A DNA stretch of 64,000 bases from Lutjanus erythropterus (GCA_020091685.1 CM034595.1:17629189-17693188), one strand, 5' to 3'. Counted from the stretch's first letter, positions 44,184 to 55,654 are shown. Translations and numbers: made by a program. Notes: generated by a model from the letters alone, not told the origin.

Positions 44184-44740
44184 CACTGTAAAAATAATAA
44201 TAAAATTGTTTTAACTTGAAAAACTTAGCGTCCGGGGAAACATAATAATCTAAATTGCCTGAATATGAAACGATTTGAGGTCATTTGTAATGATTCAAAA
44301 CAAATAAACTTTTCTTGTGAAATAAATGTGATAATAATTCAGTTGTACTTGAGAAAACATGTTTGTTAATCTTAAAATATTAAGTTGAACCAGCAACTCT
44401 TCAGTCACGATATTACAAATTACATTCATTCATACATTTACATTCTCTGTTTGAAAAGACAATTCCTCATTTCACATGAAGAGTTCCTGCTGGACCTACT
44501 TTTTAGAAACTTAATTTCATGAGTTGATTGAATCCCGTACCGTACATTCATTCAACTTCTCATTTCAAGTCAAAAGACTTAAAGCTAAGAACTCATGTTT
44601 AGAAGTTCTGAGCTGTTGAAAGAAATGAAAATAATTAAATACAAGAAACTTTAAGTTTGATTAACTTGAACAAATACAAATGTATATCTAAATTAGAGAG
44701 AAAACAGTTGATTCTACAAATTCATTCAATTTATTATTTT
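44184..44740 (+). mobile_element. ACACTGTAAAA-type MITE, copy C1
   Basis: Starts CACTGTAAAAATAATAATAA. Shares GTAATGATTCAAAACAAATA, CAGTTGTACTTGAGAAAACA, ACCAGCAACTCTTCAGTCAC, CCTACTTTTTAGAAACTTAA and TCAAGTCAAAAGACTTAA with C2 (47037) and in reverse with C3 (48340) and C4 (10030). The right TIR is degraded in a T run. Non-coding. Confidence 0.78.
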
Positions 44741-44744
44741 TTTT

Positions 44745-44896
44745 TTTTCAAAATCAATTCATTTTATTTTAATTTATTTCTTTATTTTAGGCAGAATGTT
44801 TAAAATTAGTGCACAGTGGCTTCAAACACCATAATGCAATGTCATCTTGCAACACATCCACGTGACTGAATAAAGACCAACACACACAGACTTGTG
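44745..44896 (+). repeat. Block D, copy 1
   Basis: ATGCAATGTCATCTTGCAAC, CACATCCACGTGACTG and CACACAGACTTGTG match 47605-47735 (ATGCAGTGTCATCTTGCAAC, GCATCCACGTGACTC). The match stops exactly where block A copy 2 starts. Confidence 0.75.
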
Positions 44897-45190
44897 TGAT
44901 GAACAATAGGCATATTAGTCTGATGATATGATGAAACAAGCTGCTCATTCAAAGTCCTGCTGCTGTAACTCAGCTAATGGTGTCATTCTCTACCTAACTG
45001 TCTTATCTGCCGTGGAAAAAGTTCAGCACCATGGCTGCATTATACATGTGTACAAATACTATAATTGATCATTAAAGTGTACTTTAAAGAGAGGCATAAA
45101 ATATATTGTTTAGCTTCGGAGCTCATATTCAGGTATAGCTATACAGATACTGATATTGATAAACTTGGTGCATGGTTAAATCATTTTTCA
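44897..45190 (+). repeat. Duplicated block A, copy 2
   Basis: Nearly identical to 43611-43730 in its first 120 bp, then diverging through AGCTTCGGAGCTCATATTCA and GGTGCATGGTTAAATC, which match AGGAGCTCAGATTATAGCA and GGGTACATGGTTAATT of copy 1. The pair flanks blocks B, C and D as direct repeats of about 280-290 bp. Confidence 0.85.
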
Positions 45191-45193
45191 AAG

Positions 45194-46048
45194 AGTAGGG
45201 GAGAGCGGGGCATTTTGTCACACGGGCAAGTTTTCACACTGGTTATACCTCCAACACCAGAGAGAGCTATCTAAATAAATGTGTGTGCAACTCACAGTTC
45301 TTAAGTCATTTTGCTCTTGACATGTCGTGAATGTTGCTGTAATCTGAGGTGAGCATAACTGTTATAATGACATCACTCTGGGGCAAGTTGTCTCCGTGGC
45401 CTAGCTAGCTACCTTGCTAGTTGTTTAAGCTTGTGGTTGCTATGCAACATGTAAACAAAAATGTGTGTGTTGATATAATGTTTCACACATTATTGCGGTC
45501 GTAGTTAAATTGTTATGAACAGTGTGGTTGAAATAGGAGGGTGCATAATAAGCGTTTGAAAATATTATAAAATATCTTTTGTAGGGATATGCAAACAAAA
45601 TAAATAAAGGAGGGTGACACAAAGGCAAGCTAGTTAAAATGGTTCGAAATTGAAAATGAGAGATGCTAAGCGCATTGAGGAAGGTAGGGCTGGAAAATAT
45701 TAATAATATACAAAATATCTGTCAAAAGGTCAGACTTTTTCTTCAGCAAAATGAGCGTGGAAAGCCTCTTTCTTTGTACTTGTTTGTTGAGAAATGTAAT
45801 GTGACAATTTATCTCACAAAGTGTGAAAACTTACCTGGTGATAGGGCAACTTGTCATAAATCCACATTCTGTACATTTCTATTTGTAACCACATATTAAA
45901 GTCAGATGTAAAAATCAAAAGATTGCACATTTGTGCACACGATTGTTTTACTTAATTTAATATAGAAAATGAGTGACTGTGATGAACTGAGACAGAGAAA
46001 TTGAAATGTTAGCAAAACGTGTGACAAGATGTCCTAGTCTCCCCTACT
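45194..46048. mobile_element. AGTAGGGGAGA-type TIR element
   Basis: The left end AGTAGGGGAGAGCGGGGCAT and the reversed right end AGTAGGGGAGACTAGGACAT are inverted repeats, followed on both sides by TTGTCAC. The inner GGGGCAAGTTGTC and GGGCAACTTGTCATAAATCC words recur as part of the same motif. The element is 855 bp. A 78-codon plus-strand frame (45663-45899) shows no transposase motif. I recall the ends from a common fish repeat. Confidence 0.8.
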
Positions 46049-46345
46049 ATTTTGAATCAAAAAATAAATGCAAGAAAAATAACATCCCCGCTGCCCATTC
46101 CTTCTTAATGCCTTGATTAAAAATTTGCACCTTCCCCCAACGCTACAAAGTGCCAAGAAGGAAGTGTACCAAATATGTCCCCTTTAATCTGCAGAATTCC
46201 CCACTGCAGTGTCAAAATTCTGTTCAAACGAAAGTGCTGCCAGGGAGAAAGGGGGCTGAACAATGCTGCGGGATGCAGGCAATAGCTGCCGTGAAAGCCT
46301 ATGCTGATCATGATACTTTGGACCAGGCCCTTGAATGTGCTTGGC
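46049..46345. other. Unique DNA
   Basis: Two opposing frames of about 99 codons cross this and the next stretch; neither is recognisable. No repeat ends. Confidence 0.35.
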
Positions 46346-46412
46346 TCCTTCCTCCTTCCTTCCCTCTCTCTGCCTGCCTGCCTCCCTCTCTCTTTCTCCC
46401 TCCGACTCCAGA
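46346..46412. repeat. Pyrimidine-rich (CCTT/CCTG)n tract
   Basis: CCTTCCTCCTTCCTTCCCTC then CTGCCTGCCTGCCTCCCTC and CTCTCTTTCTCCCTCC. Generates Pro-Ser-Leu-rich frames that are not genes. Confidence 0.85.
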
Positions 46413-46870
46413 CCATCCTACGAAGGGAGCAGAGGGAGAAAAGGGCTAGCCGGGGGAAAGATAGACAATAAGGGTTTTAAAGCCTCGGAGCTGCCTACAG
46501 CAAAGCCGCTTTCCAGGCAACGAGGAGCCAGCCTAGGCAGCCGCTACCAAGCCAAGCGCTCCAGCCACATCAGCCATGACAGAAGGCTGGCAGAACAATC
46601 ATCTTAACAATATGGCTGAGTCGCTGACCCCACACTGAAATGGGGCTATCGCTCCAACTATGGCTAGTGTTATGGTTGGCTTGCCACTGGCGCTAATAGC
46701 TCAACAGTGAGCCAGGCCTTGGACCAAGCTGGTTGTGATGGGACTGCTATAGGCTTGTGTTGGTTGTCGAGGAATGTGAAGTCACAAAAGCTGAGGCAGG
46801 AAAAGTCTGCTCGCTTTGTGATCATTAACATGAACAAGATGACGATTGATGGGATTCACTGGTGGCAGTA
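46413..46870. other. GC-richer unique block, candidate conserved element
   Basis: Mixed sequence with GCTGCCTACAGCAAAGCCGC, CTATGGCTAGTGTTATGGTTGG and GATCATTAACATGAACAAG. No repeats recognised. One frame to 90 codons is without motif. Confidence 0.33.
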
Positions 46871-47036
46871 ATGGATTTAATGATATTGATTAATATTAAT
46901 GTCATTATAGATCACAAGTCATATTGTACATAACTGTTTTCATGGACACATTATGTGAGAACAGCCTTGATGCTTTACCCCAGTTGTGAATATTTTTATC
47001 CTTTGGAAATCCTTTAAACATTTTCCTCTGAACTAC

Positions 47037-47601
47037 ACTGTGGTTCACAGTTTAACTTCATTGAATTTGAAAAGTCAAGTTGAGGTAATTTTGTAATGAT
47101 TAAAAACAAACAAACAAACAAACAAAAACGTTTCTAGTCAAATACATTTTTTATTAAGTAAACTCATTATTAATTCAACTGTATACAAATAAAAACATTT
47201 TCTAATAAGCTTAGGATGTTTGTTGAACCTACAACTGTTCAGTCACACTGTTGAACATTACACACAAATTTGATTTCCTTTTACATTTTCTCAGTTTGAA
47301 GAGTCGGTTCTTCATTTCACATAAAGAACTCAAGTTTCAACTGCTCCTGTTGGATCTACTTTTTAAAAACTTAATTTAATTAGTTGATTGAACTCTATAC
47401 ACTACATTCATTTAACTCATAATTTCAAGACAAAAGACTTAACGTTACAAGAACTTAAGTTTACAAGTTCTGAAGTTTTGTGAAAATACATATTAGAAAA
47501 TTTAACTTTAATTAACTTGAACACATTAAAATTGCATATCTATGTTAAGGAAAAAAGATGAGGTGATTTCACAAAATTCCTGTATGATTTTTTTAACAGT
47601 G
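47037..47601 (+). mobile_element. ACACTGTAAAA-type MITE, copy C2
   Basis: Starts CACTGTGGTTCAC and ends TTTTTAACAGTG, so both short terminal repeats survive. Inner landmarks parallel C1: TTTTGTAATGATTAAAAACA, TGAACCTACAACTGTTCAGT, GTTGGATCTACTTTTTAAAA, TCAAGACAAAAGACTTAACG. Contains (AAAC)n at 47104-47127. 565 bp, non-coding. Confidence 0.8.
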
Positions 47602-47604
47602 TAA

Positions 47605-47765
47605 TTTATATACTTTTTTATGTATTTATTTTTTAAATTATTGTGCAGTAACTTCAGACATTTCCTACATGCAGTGTCATCTTGCAACGCATCCACGTGA
47701 CTCGCAGGGACCACCACACGCAGACCTGTGATCCGTGTTTGGTCCCCACCCACAGACTAAGAAGC
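47605..47765 (+). repeat. Block D, copy 2
   Basis: Matches 44745-44896 and extends past it through GATCCGTGTTTGGTCCCCAC and CAGACTAAGAAGCACTGC. The extension resembles the end of a fish repeat I recall, so blocks C and D may be parts of one larger element. Confidence 0.65.
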
Positions 47766-48335
47766 ACTGCATTAAAGCTAACCCTCACCAAATGACTGTG
47801 TGCTCTTCCATATAATCAGTCGCTTTATAAGAAAAGTAGGAGTTGGACTTCACAGCTCCAATTATGTGCAACTGCAAATCCCTAAATGTTCTAAAATACC
47901 CAGACCTTGCAGTTATCACAGAAATACTATAATTATTTTAATTGACCGGGCTACTTCTATCAAGCCGAAAACCTGGGTATACCTTTGTGAGGTGGAAAGC
48001 TGGCAATTATATGTTTCACTACGGAGTGAGCATTTTTTTTTTTTTTTTTAAGAATGCTTAAGGATTAGGGGGAGAAACAAACGTGCTATTAAACGATTTC
48101 CGCTTGTGTGTATTGTGCTTTAAAGAGGCACTTTACTGCTTTCCTTTACTTTTTAAGGCAACACACTGTTTGACTTCAGATAAATGTTCTGCAACAGAAA
48201 AAGAAAATGTAAGAGACTGCTTTGAGTGTGTTACGAATCAAAGTTAACATTTCAGGTGGAGCTTGATAAAAGATAATCTCAGCAAAAATACATCAACGAA
48301 TGTGCACAATGTAAAACATCATAAAGAATTTTGGT
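47766..48335. other. Unique DNA with poly-T
   Basis: T17 at 48033-48049. No gene or element recognised. Confidence 0.4.
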
Positions 48336-48339
48336 GGGA

Positions 48340-48816
48340 TAAACTAAATTTCTCAACAACTGAACATAAATATACATGTTTTATTTATCCAAGTTAACTT
48401 AAAAATCTCTATTAATACGTTCATAACTTTTAACGTGCACTTCTAAAGTGAAGTCTTTTGACTTAAAATAAAGAGTTAATTAATGTAATGTACACACTTC
48501 ATGCATTGTTTGAGAGTTAAAACTCTCCTAAGATCCTTCTCTTTGTAGGTTGAAGAAAACATATACGATGTGTCTCTAATATGCTTTATGATAAGTCATG
48601 GTTGTTTATTTTCACAATAAAGAAAACACTGTGAACATGTTTTCTCAAGTGCAACTGAATTAATATCAAGTTTATTTGACAAGAAAAGTTTATTTATATT
48701 GACTTATTACAAAATTACCTCAGATTGTCTTTTCAAACCCAGGCTATTTAAATTATCAAGGCAGCCTGTGCATTAATTTTTTAAGGTAAAATAACAATAA
48801 TTATTATTTTTACAGT
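48340..48816 (-). mobile_element. ACACTGTAAAA-type MITE, copy C3 (inverted)
   Basis: The reverse complement reads ACTGTAAAAATAATAATTAT, then TCAGTTGCACTTGAGAAAAC and TTAAGTCAAAAGACTTCAC, matching C1. Contains GTTTGAGAGTTAAAACTC, shared with C4 but not C1 or C2, so C3 and C4 share a segment that C1 and C2 lack. Confidence 0.78.
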
Positions 48817-49083
48817 TTTACTAATATTAAGGACATTAAAACGATGACTGTAACCTATGACAAACGACAGTGTTAAAGTGTGTATATATCAATTATTTAA
48901 GGCAAAAAAATAACTTTTTTGTTACAATTTTCTGAAACAAATGAATTAATAACTAATATGACAAATGAACACTGTTGCTTCAGTTCAGGACTTCAAGTGA
49001 AAAAAAACACAGACAAACATAGACTTCCGTCTGTCCTCTGGACCTTTATTCCCCTATAATTTGATAGGATTTGTGTAAAATAC
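48817..49083 (-). repeat. Block B, copy 2 (inverted)
   Basis: Reverse complement of 43900-44182: TTATTCCCCTATAATTTGAT, AACATAGACTTCCGTCTG and CAGTTCAGGACTT are the counterparts of words listed for copy 1. Blocks B and C together make an inverted repeat of about 750 bp per arm with about 3.6 kb between the arms. Confidence 0.8.
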
Positions 49084-49455
49084 AGCTGTCCACAGACTTG
49101 TTGTATTATTTGAGTCAAAAACAGATATTTGCACGAAGGCTGAAGTCCCCAGACTGAAAATGAGAGGTGTAAGAAGGCATGGCGGGGCCCCAGGGCGTGG
49201 GCACTGTCGCCAGTGTTCTCAGTGTTACCCAGGGTACACATAAACACACAAAATGGAAAGGAAGTGTCTTGTCATGTGTGTTTGTTTATGTGTGTGGCCG
49301 CAAAGGATAGCACACTGTGCACAAAGGATCGCAGCTGGAAACAAGCACAGACACACACGCACACTTACACATATGTAACACACAATGCCCTGGCTGTTCG
49401 GAGTATGAGGCAGCTAAAAAAAGTTTACACAACCAAAATGATAGTTACATATTAC
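49084..49455. other. Unique DNA
   Basis: Short CA-rich stretch at 49340-49370. Nothing else recognised. Confidence 0.4.
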
Positions 49456-49458
49456 TGT

Positions 49459-50588
49459 ACACTGTAAAATGTTTATCATCAAAGTAACAGTAACTTAGCT
49501 GGCAGCAATTATCCTATATTTTATACCATCACAAAACTCCCTACAATAGTTTTTACATACTGTAAAATTAAGTACAGTATCATACTGTCATTTTTGACAT
49601 ACTGTATAATGAGCAGCATTACACTGTTAAGAAAACGGACTATATATGACTGTATTTATCACATTAAAATACTGTTATTAACTGTTGATATAAAATAAGA
49701 AAGGATAATTGAAGATTTAATTGCACAAACAACAGAAAATGCACTTTGAACAATACAATAATAAAAATATAAAACAATACAATAATATAAACATCTGTTT
49801 TAAAGCAACGTATAGCGACTTATAGTCTAAATCTGAAATCCAACAAATCGCTTAATAAATAAATAAATTAATAAAGTCATTTTAGTGGAGCTTACTAATG
49901 GGCCATTGTAGTTAACAATATATCTAATGGACCTGGTGACCTGTGTTGGAACACTGATGATGGTCTTGGCTGCACAAAAGGCTGCAAGTCCCACCCTGTG
50001 GACGAAAGAGAGCACACAAGCCAGTTCAATGAATTCACAAAGACTTCATGCTAACATTAGTGTTACATGCAAACATCCGAAGCCACATTAGCTTTCAGCC
50101 TAAACGTACTACCTAACATTTTAAAATTAAATGTGCATAAACAAGTATTTTTTGCTTAAGCTAATTATGTGAATTTATTCAGCTTCTAACTTACTGACAA
50201 GCTCACAGGACAGCTGTGCTACGCTAACATTAGCTAGCTAAGTTAGCTTGGCAACGTTAGCTGTGGCTTATTAGTGACGTTACAGAATGTCAGGGCAGGT
50301 CTTTTATGCTAACATTTTTACACTAGCATTATGTTTATGCAGTTTTTCTTTGAAAAAAAATCCCGAGCTCCGATGTTAAAATTTAGACTGAAACAATATA
50401 TTGCACTCAAAGCAATGATGCTGTTTTATTTGAAGGTGGAAGTTTCTTTGTTTGTTTTTCACAGTCAGTTATTCTTCTGGAACATACTATACACAGCTTA
50501 TAAAGTAAGAAACTGTTGAGAATACAGTAACAACTGTGGACAACTCCCCAAAAAAGAATAACAAAAACAACAAAAGTTATTACAGTGT
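49459..50588. mobile_element. ACACTGTAAAA TIR element with GGCAGCAATTA signature
   Basis: Starts ACACTGTAAAATGTTTATCA and contains AACTTAGCTGGCAGCAATTA close to the left end, a signature I recall from a common fish element. Ends ...AAGTTATTACAGTGT. Many TACTGTAAAAT, ATACTGTCATTT and TACTGTATAATG words fill the left third. The centre has GCTAACATTAGCTAGCTAAG. Length 1130 bp. No transposase frame. It shares the short end motif ACACTGTAA with the C family, but the interiors differ. Confidence 0.75.
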
Positions 50589-50940
50589 AAGTGTCTGAAA
50601 ACTACCTGTTTTAAAATGTATCTAGGGTTAGAGTGAAGTTTGAAAAAGGGTAAATGCTATGACTTGAGCCAATATACCTTATGGAGGCTTATCCAGACTT
50701 GTGTCTTAACATCATGTGGTAACTATGTATTTTCTGGTTCAGTGACTCCAGAAACCAACAATTTAAATCACTCACCATGTAAAGTAGACTATCACACCAC
50801 TTCTATCTTCTTCATCCGTTCACATCACCACATAATAAACCATTGGTGGGAATATGGAAGACTTGTAAGTATCGTACACGCTCCTGATTTTGTATTTGCA
50901 TTCTACTCCCTTTTTCCCTCCTTTTTTTAATGAGATGAAA
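50589..50940. other. Unique DNA
   Basis: A 96-codon plus-strand frame (50640-50930) lacks recognisable motif. No repeat ends. Confidence 0.35.
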
Positions 50941-51270
50941 ATGAAGGATTTCACTTTTAATGCCACATTTTCATGCCTGCCACGCTTCACGCAGCCCTGC
51001 GAATAAACACTGGTATCAATGGCTGGCCAGAAAGTAGTGCCATAAAGGCTGCCATGAAATTTGTTTATCTAGCTGCTGAATTGTATTCAGCTGGGGATAT
51101 ATGGCATAATAATGCAAGAACTGTGGGCTCTGTAATTAAGTCTGTCTTCAGATGCTTTCGAAGCAATTCATTAACAGAGTCTTTCACTCTCAGCTGAGAT
51201 GCAGAAAGTAATGCCATTCATTACGCCACGAAAGTTAATTTATTAAATGATATTTTTAAGTTTTTGACTA
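50941..51270. other. Strong candidate conserved non-coding element
   Basis: About 330 bp of unique sequence with TTTTAATGCCACATTTTCAT, GGCATAATAATGCAAGAAC, CTGTAATTAAGTCTGTC, AGCAATTCATTAACAGAG and ATGCCATTCATTACGCCACG. Such TAAT and ATTA density with an evenly balanced context is typical of developmental enhancers. A 74-codon frame is present without a domain. Conservation is not tested. Confidence 0.5.
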
Positions 51271-51960
51271 ACCAAGGATAACTTTTTCCCTCCAGTTTGT
51301 TATAATTAATATTTCTCATTATGAGTTTTGCAATATAATAATTGGTGTTCCAGAATGAAGTCATTAAAAGCTACATGATGTTTCTGAGTTAGTTTGTGAT
51401 TGTTTTCCAGAACATTTTGGATACTGGGTCAGTTTCCTTATCTTTTTTTAAAAAAAAAGAGAGTTTCTATATCATTATTGCACATATTAAAAGACTACAC
51501 ATGAAGTTGTCAGGAATTAAGTTGTTCCATATCTGTGTTAAACTAATAATCTCATAAAAGTTTACAGCGATTTGCAGGATTTTTCATACAGCTCATGAAG
51601 CAACAGTGTGAAGGCTGCAAAGCAAAAGTTTAAAACGGAGTCTTCAATGAAGGCTATAACTGTAGATGGCAGTCTGGCCTCTACTGTCTGCTTGCCTGAG
51701 TGGAATAGTTCTTGTTGTGCCATGTGAAATGGATCATGTTTGAATTTAGATGGATGCCAAGAGAATAGCTTGTACACTCATGCTTCTTGGATGAAAAAGG
51801 GTGACAGTCTTTCAAAACTGTGTTTTTTCATGGGGTGTCTTTAGATTTTTTTTTTTTATTATTATATCAAGTAATTTTATTTATTCTGGCAAATAATGTG
51901 AGTTTCTTAAATATTTGGAAATTATACTGTACTTTTCTTCTGCTTGCCAATATATAGTCA
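51271..51960. other. AT-rich unique DNA
   Basis: T/A runs near 51446-51462 and 51847-51860. Nothing recognised. Confidence 0.4.
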
Positions 51961-51964
51961 AGTC

Positions 51965-52113
51965 CAGGGGTGGAAACAGCCAATTACAACTATACAAAAT
52001 GTTGTAATTCAGGGGGGATTTTTACTTTTGTGAACAATTTTCAAGTCCTACTACTGCTGAAGTGTTGTTGAGTTTACATGAATAGAAAGAGGACTGATGT
52101 TATTTCCACCACT
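51965..52113. mobile_element. Small palindromic element, CAGGGGTGGAAA type
   Basis: The left end CAGGGGTGGAAACA and the reversed right end TAGTGGTGGAAATA agree at 11 of 14 positions. CAGTGGTGGAA-type ends are known to me from hAT-like fish repeats related to the fragment at 17928. About 149 bp, very short. No clear target duplication. Confidence 0.5.
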
Positions 52114-52355
52114 AATAAAACACGTATGGTGTAACTTTGTTTGACTCAGCTGTGTAAAATTAGAAGTTGGTTCAATGCAGTCCCTGTGTCATATAAATCC
52201 ACAATAAAGCTTTAATAAGTCACTTGAGGTTTTCCGATACATAATGTTTGCAATAATTGCAAGATAAGGCACATATTGCACCATGTCATCAAGTATTCTC
52301 ATGGTGATGCAGTCAAAAAGCCCTTTTCCTTTCTTACATTTTGGACACTTTTCAA
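52114..52355. other. AT-rich unique DNA
   Basis: No feature recognised. Confidence 0.4.
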
Positions 52356-52740
52356 TTTGCCGCAGAGGCTTAGCCAACTTTAAAGTGCCTACAAATTATG
52401 AAATGAGGCTTTTGCCCCTATTGCGCTCTTGCCAATTGGCTGCCTATGGCAACACATTCAAAGCTAAAAGTTGGTTTTTCAAAGCCAGACCAATTAAAGG
52501 ATATGAAAAACAACATAATTTAAACTGTGATCGTTTGGCAGAACCTTGGAATAAACAGTGGCCCCTGTAATGGCCCATCTAAGGGTGCTCTGGAGGGACA
52601 CTAAACATTCCCCATAGAGAGAGGGAGGGGAGAACCTGCAATCTGCATCATGTTCTGTTTGCATCTCGTGGACTTTCTGGGTCAGCAGTGAGAGAATAAT
52701 TATTTGCATATTGAGCATCAGAACACACATCCTATGAGTG
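52356..52740. other. Candidate conserved non-coding element
   Basis: Unique block with GCCAATTGGCTGCCTATGGC, AGACCAATTAAAGG, TCGTTTGGCAGAACCTTGG and ATTTGCAT at 52702-52709. A 95-codon plus-strand frame and a 78-codon minus-strand frame overlap, neither recognisable. A CCAAT-containing near-palindrome GCCAATTGGC is at 52430-52439. Confidence 0.45.
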
Positions 52741-52959
52741 CTTCAAGAAGGTGTTAAAAAAAAAGAAGCTTGCTAATAAAAAAACAATAAAGATAATGCC
52801 ACGGCTAGATGCATGTCAGTGATCTAAAGCACACTTTACGGGAAGGAACCTCACAGTCATTCCTTGACAAAACAGTCATCTTATTTACAAGGCTCACAAT
52901 AACCCTACGCAAATGTCGAAAAGAGGAATAAAGAGAGGGGAGGAAAAAATAATTAGCAT

Positions 52960-53560
52960 ATTAATCTTTTTTATGCCGTCATCTCTCAGGTCCAGGGGAC
53001 CCGCGGTGTAATTTAAATCTAAATGCTTTCCCTGGCATTAGAATTCATTTTAGATGGGTCAATTGTTCCATAATAAAGGGATAGAAGGTGTACTTCATGC
53101 AAGAGATTTATGTTTGCCATTTGTTCATATTCATGTGCTACTGAATACCCCTCAATTCAAATGGTGATGGCAGCTCATATCAGTCGAGCTCCAGACCTAC
53201 AGATCACTAACCGGCAGCAATGAATTTCATTTGCGGAGGACAAAAAGAGTGAGGGAGGGAGAAGGAGAGGGAGAGACGTGGGGGGATCAGCTCCCCAACA
53301 CAGTTTATTGATTTTTTTTCCTGCTCGACAGAAAGCCTGTATAACAGCTCTATTGCCCTCATAATGATTAGTGACAAAAGTTTAATTAAGCAATTATGAA
53401 GCCAATAATAGAGTTGTCTGGTTTGCTTAGCTTTAGACTGTTTAAGACTTATCTCCCTCTCGCACATCACAGCAGCTGGAATGTGCTTGAAGAGATTAAT
53501 GCCGCGAGAACACAGATGCCCACTTTAATACAGCGCCATGATGCCGTTTGAATGAAGTTG
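52960..53560. other. Candidate conserved non-coding element cluster
   Basis: Words include AATTAGCATATTAATC, GGTGTAATTTAAATCTAAAT, TCATTTTAGATGGGTCAATT and AATGATTAGTGACAAAAG. A GA-rich patch and a T run interrupt it at about 53248-53325. No coding evidence. Together with 50941 and 52356 this forms a cluster of enhancer-like unique DNA. Confidence 0.43.
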
Positions 53561-53985
53561 AGAACACAAGCTTCTCTTTATCAAATTACAAGTCTGCTTT
53601 TCATGAATATGGAGGAAAAAGGGGAGGAAAAAAATCAGCTATGGCTTCAAGGTGTAATTATAAAGACATACAACAGAAAGACACACAATTCCGTTTTAGT
53701 AATCTCCCCGTATGAAATATGCATGATAATGTATTACTGAATAAAGACTTACAATGTTCTAAGAGGCTTTGGCATTTTACATTTGCTCAGACAATTGGAT
53801 ATTTCTCAATGTTCCTTAATGTTATATTTGATCCCCCACCTCTCCCTTTTGTTTTTGCATCTTTTTTTTCCTCTGAAAATTGATTAGATTATCTCCCTTC
53901 TCCACACAGGCAGCAACAAATGAATGAGGCTTCAAGATACAAACTTTGCATTCAAGTTGACTTATGGCTGATGTATCAGCAATAA
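53561..53985. other. AT-rich unique DNA
   Basis: No feature recognised. Confidence 0.35.
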
Positions 53986-53987
53986 GG

Positions 53988-54420
53988 ACGCGCCCAAATC
54001 CGAATACATTATTCGAAAAAAGCACAAATAATGCCAAATAATGCCTTAATCAATCACTGATACAATGCACCAAGATTATTCAACTTAAGATATTCTTCTA
54101 CTTTTTTATATAAAAAGTGAGAAAAAAGATAGATGCAGCGAGAGCAAGAGGAATGCAGGATGCAGAAATATATTTTATAATTAATTTGATGCTTTGAAGG
54201 CACAAACATTGCATTACCAATTAATGTTAGGTTAGAGCATAAAACATTTGCCCAATTTAATGTTGCATCCAGTGTAACTGACACCCCCTCTGGTCTTCTA
54301 TCTGAATACAGATACAGAGACAGATCATTTTGTTGGTTGAACAGATACAGATACAAATAATAAGGCCTCTGTGCACCTCTAATCAGCAATTATTACATAG
54401 ATATCTGTGAATATATTTAT
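53988..54420. mobile_element. Probable degraded dispersed repeat
   Basis: CCGAATACATTATTCGAAAA at the left and ACAGATACAGATACAAATAA with AGGCCTCTGTGCACCTCT at the right resemble parts of fish repeats I recall. GTAACTGACACCCCCTCTGG lies between. A 111-codon minus-strand frame (54054-54389) has no known motif. Confidence 0.42.
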
Positions 54421-55389
54421 AAATATAACATAATAAGAAAGGAATGAGCAAATACCAAGTAAGGTTTAGGCATATGCTATTAAGAATTTTTGGCTCTTGT
54501 CATTAAACAGCAAAACCAAAAATACAAACCTGTGCAGATGATTAATTACTCAGACATTAGCCAATATTCGGTCCTACAATTGCATCCTTGCTTAATCTCT
54601 AAAAGTAATTATTTGTTAAGTTTCAAACTGGGATCTGTAAAGCAGATGCAGTGTGAGTGGACTTCACTGTATTCGAGGAAAAAGCTGTAGATATAGCATG
54701 AAAGAGCTTCACTTATTGGTCTACAAAAGTCTTCAGTCCTCTTCAGCTTATCCACATTTACTATGAGCGCAGCAACACAAAGTTGTGTGCTGTGACGGCC
54801 TAAACCCTAGAGGAAGCACATGAGCAAACAAGCTGAACAGAGGCTGCTGTTAGTATTACAGCATATCCAGTATTTATATGTTCTGAAATAAAACTATTAT
54901 AAGAAGGGAATCTTAGACGGCTCTGGGACATGTTTACACCATTTTAGATAATGCCTGCTCTTGCTCAACATATTGAATCACAGATTAGTCTAATATCAAG
55001 TATTACAATGTGTGTGTATAAAAGGAGGTCAAACCCAGTTGGATTTAATGGGTTTTCTGAAGATGGTTTTCCAGTTTTAGAATCTTAATTCACATGGCAG
55101 CAGCCCTACGAAGTGGTTTGCGGTGGAGAGATGGGTCTGAACTACATGGTTAGATATATTAATGGTGGTATAAACCTCTTGCAATTGCGTATGTAACATT
55201 TATTAACTTAAGCTTGTCAAGAAATGTTAAAGACACATTGGAACTTCATAGACGATGTGATAAATAAACATAATTCTATTATTATGTAATTAGTAGACGA
55301 TTGTAGATCCAAACATGCATGTATGTATATTTGTTACCCACTTGTGTGTTTGGCTGCATGCATATGCATATGTGTCTGCGAGAACATTT
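54421..55389. other. AT-rich unique DNA, no feature recognised
   Basis: Nothing beyond short A/T runs. Confidence 0.4.
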
Positions 55390-55654
55390 TACATATACTT
55401 AAGTGTGCTTAATGACTTATGATGATTTAATGCATGAATTAATGCAGGGTGTGTCATGAAATCCTGTTGCTCACCATTAACAAATGATGAAGTCATGATG
55501 AGTTTATGCGATTTGTCCACACTTAACAGATCATAAGTTAAGGGATGTTCATTTACAATTACTTTATAAATTAATTGATATACATCAAGTTAGATGGATT
55601 TCACATACAAGTTATTTCAGTGTGTCTATGTTGTATTATATAAATAATGTCTCT

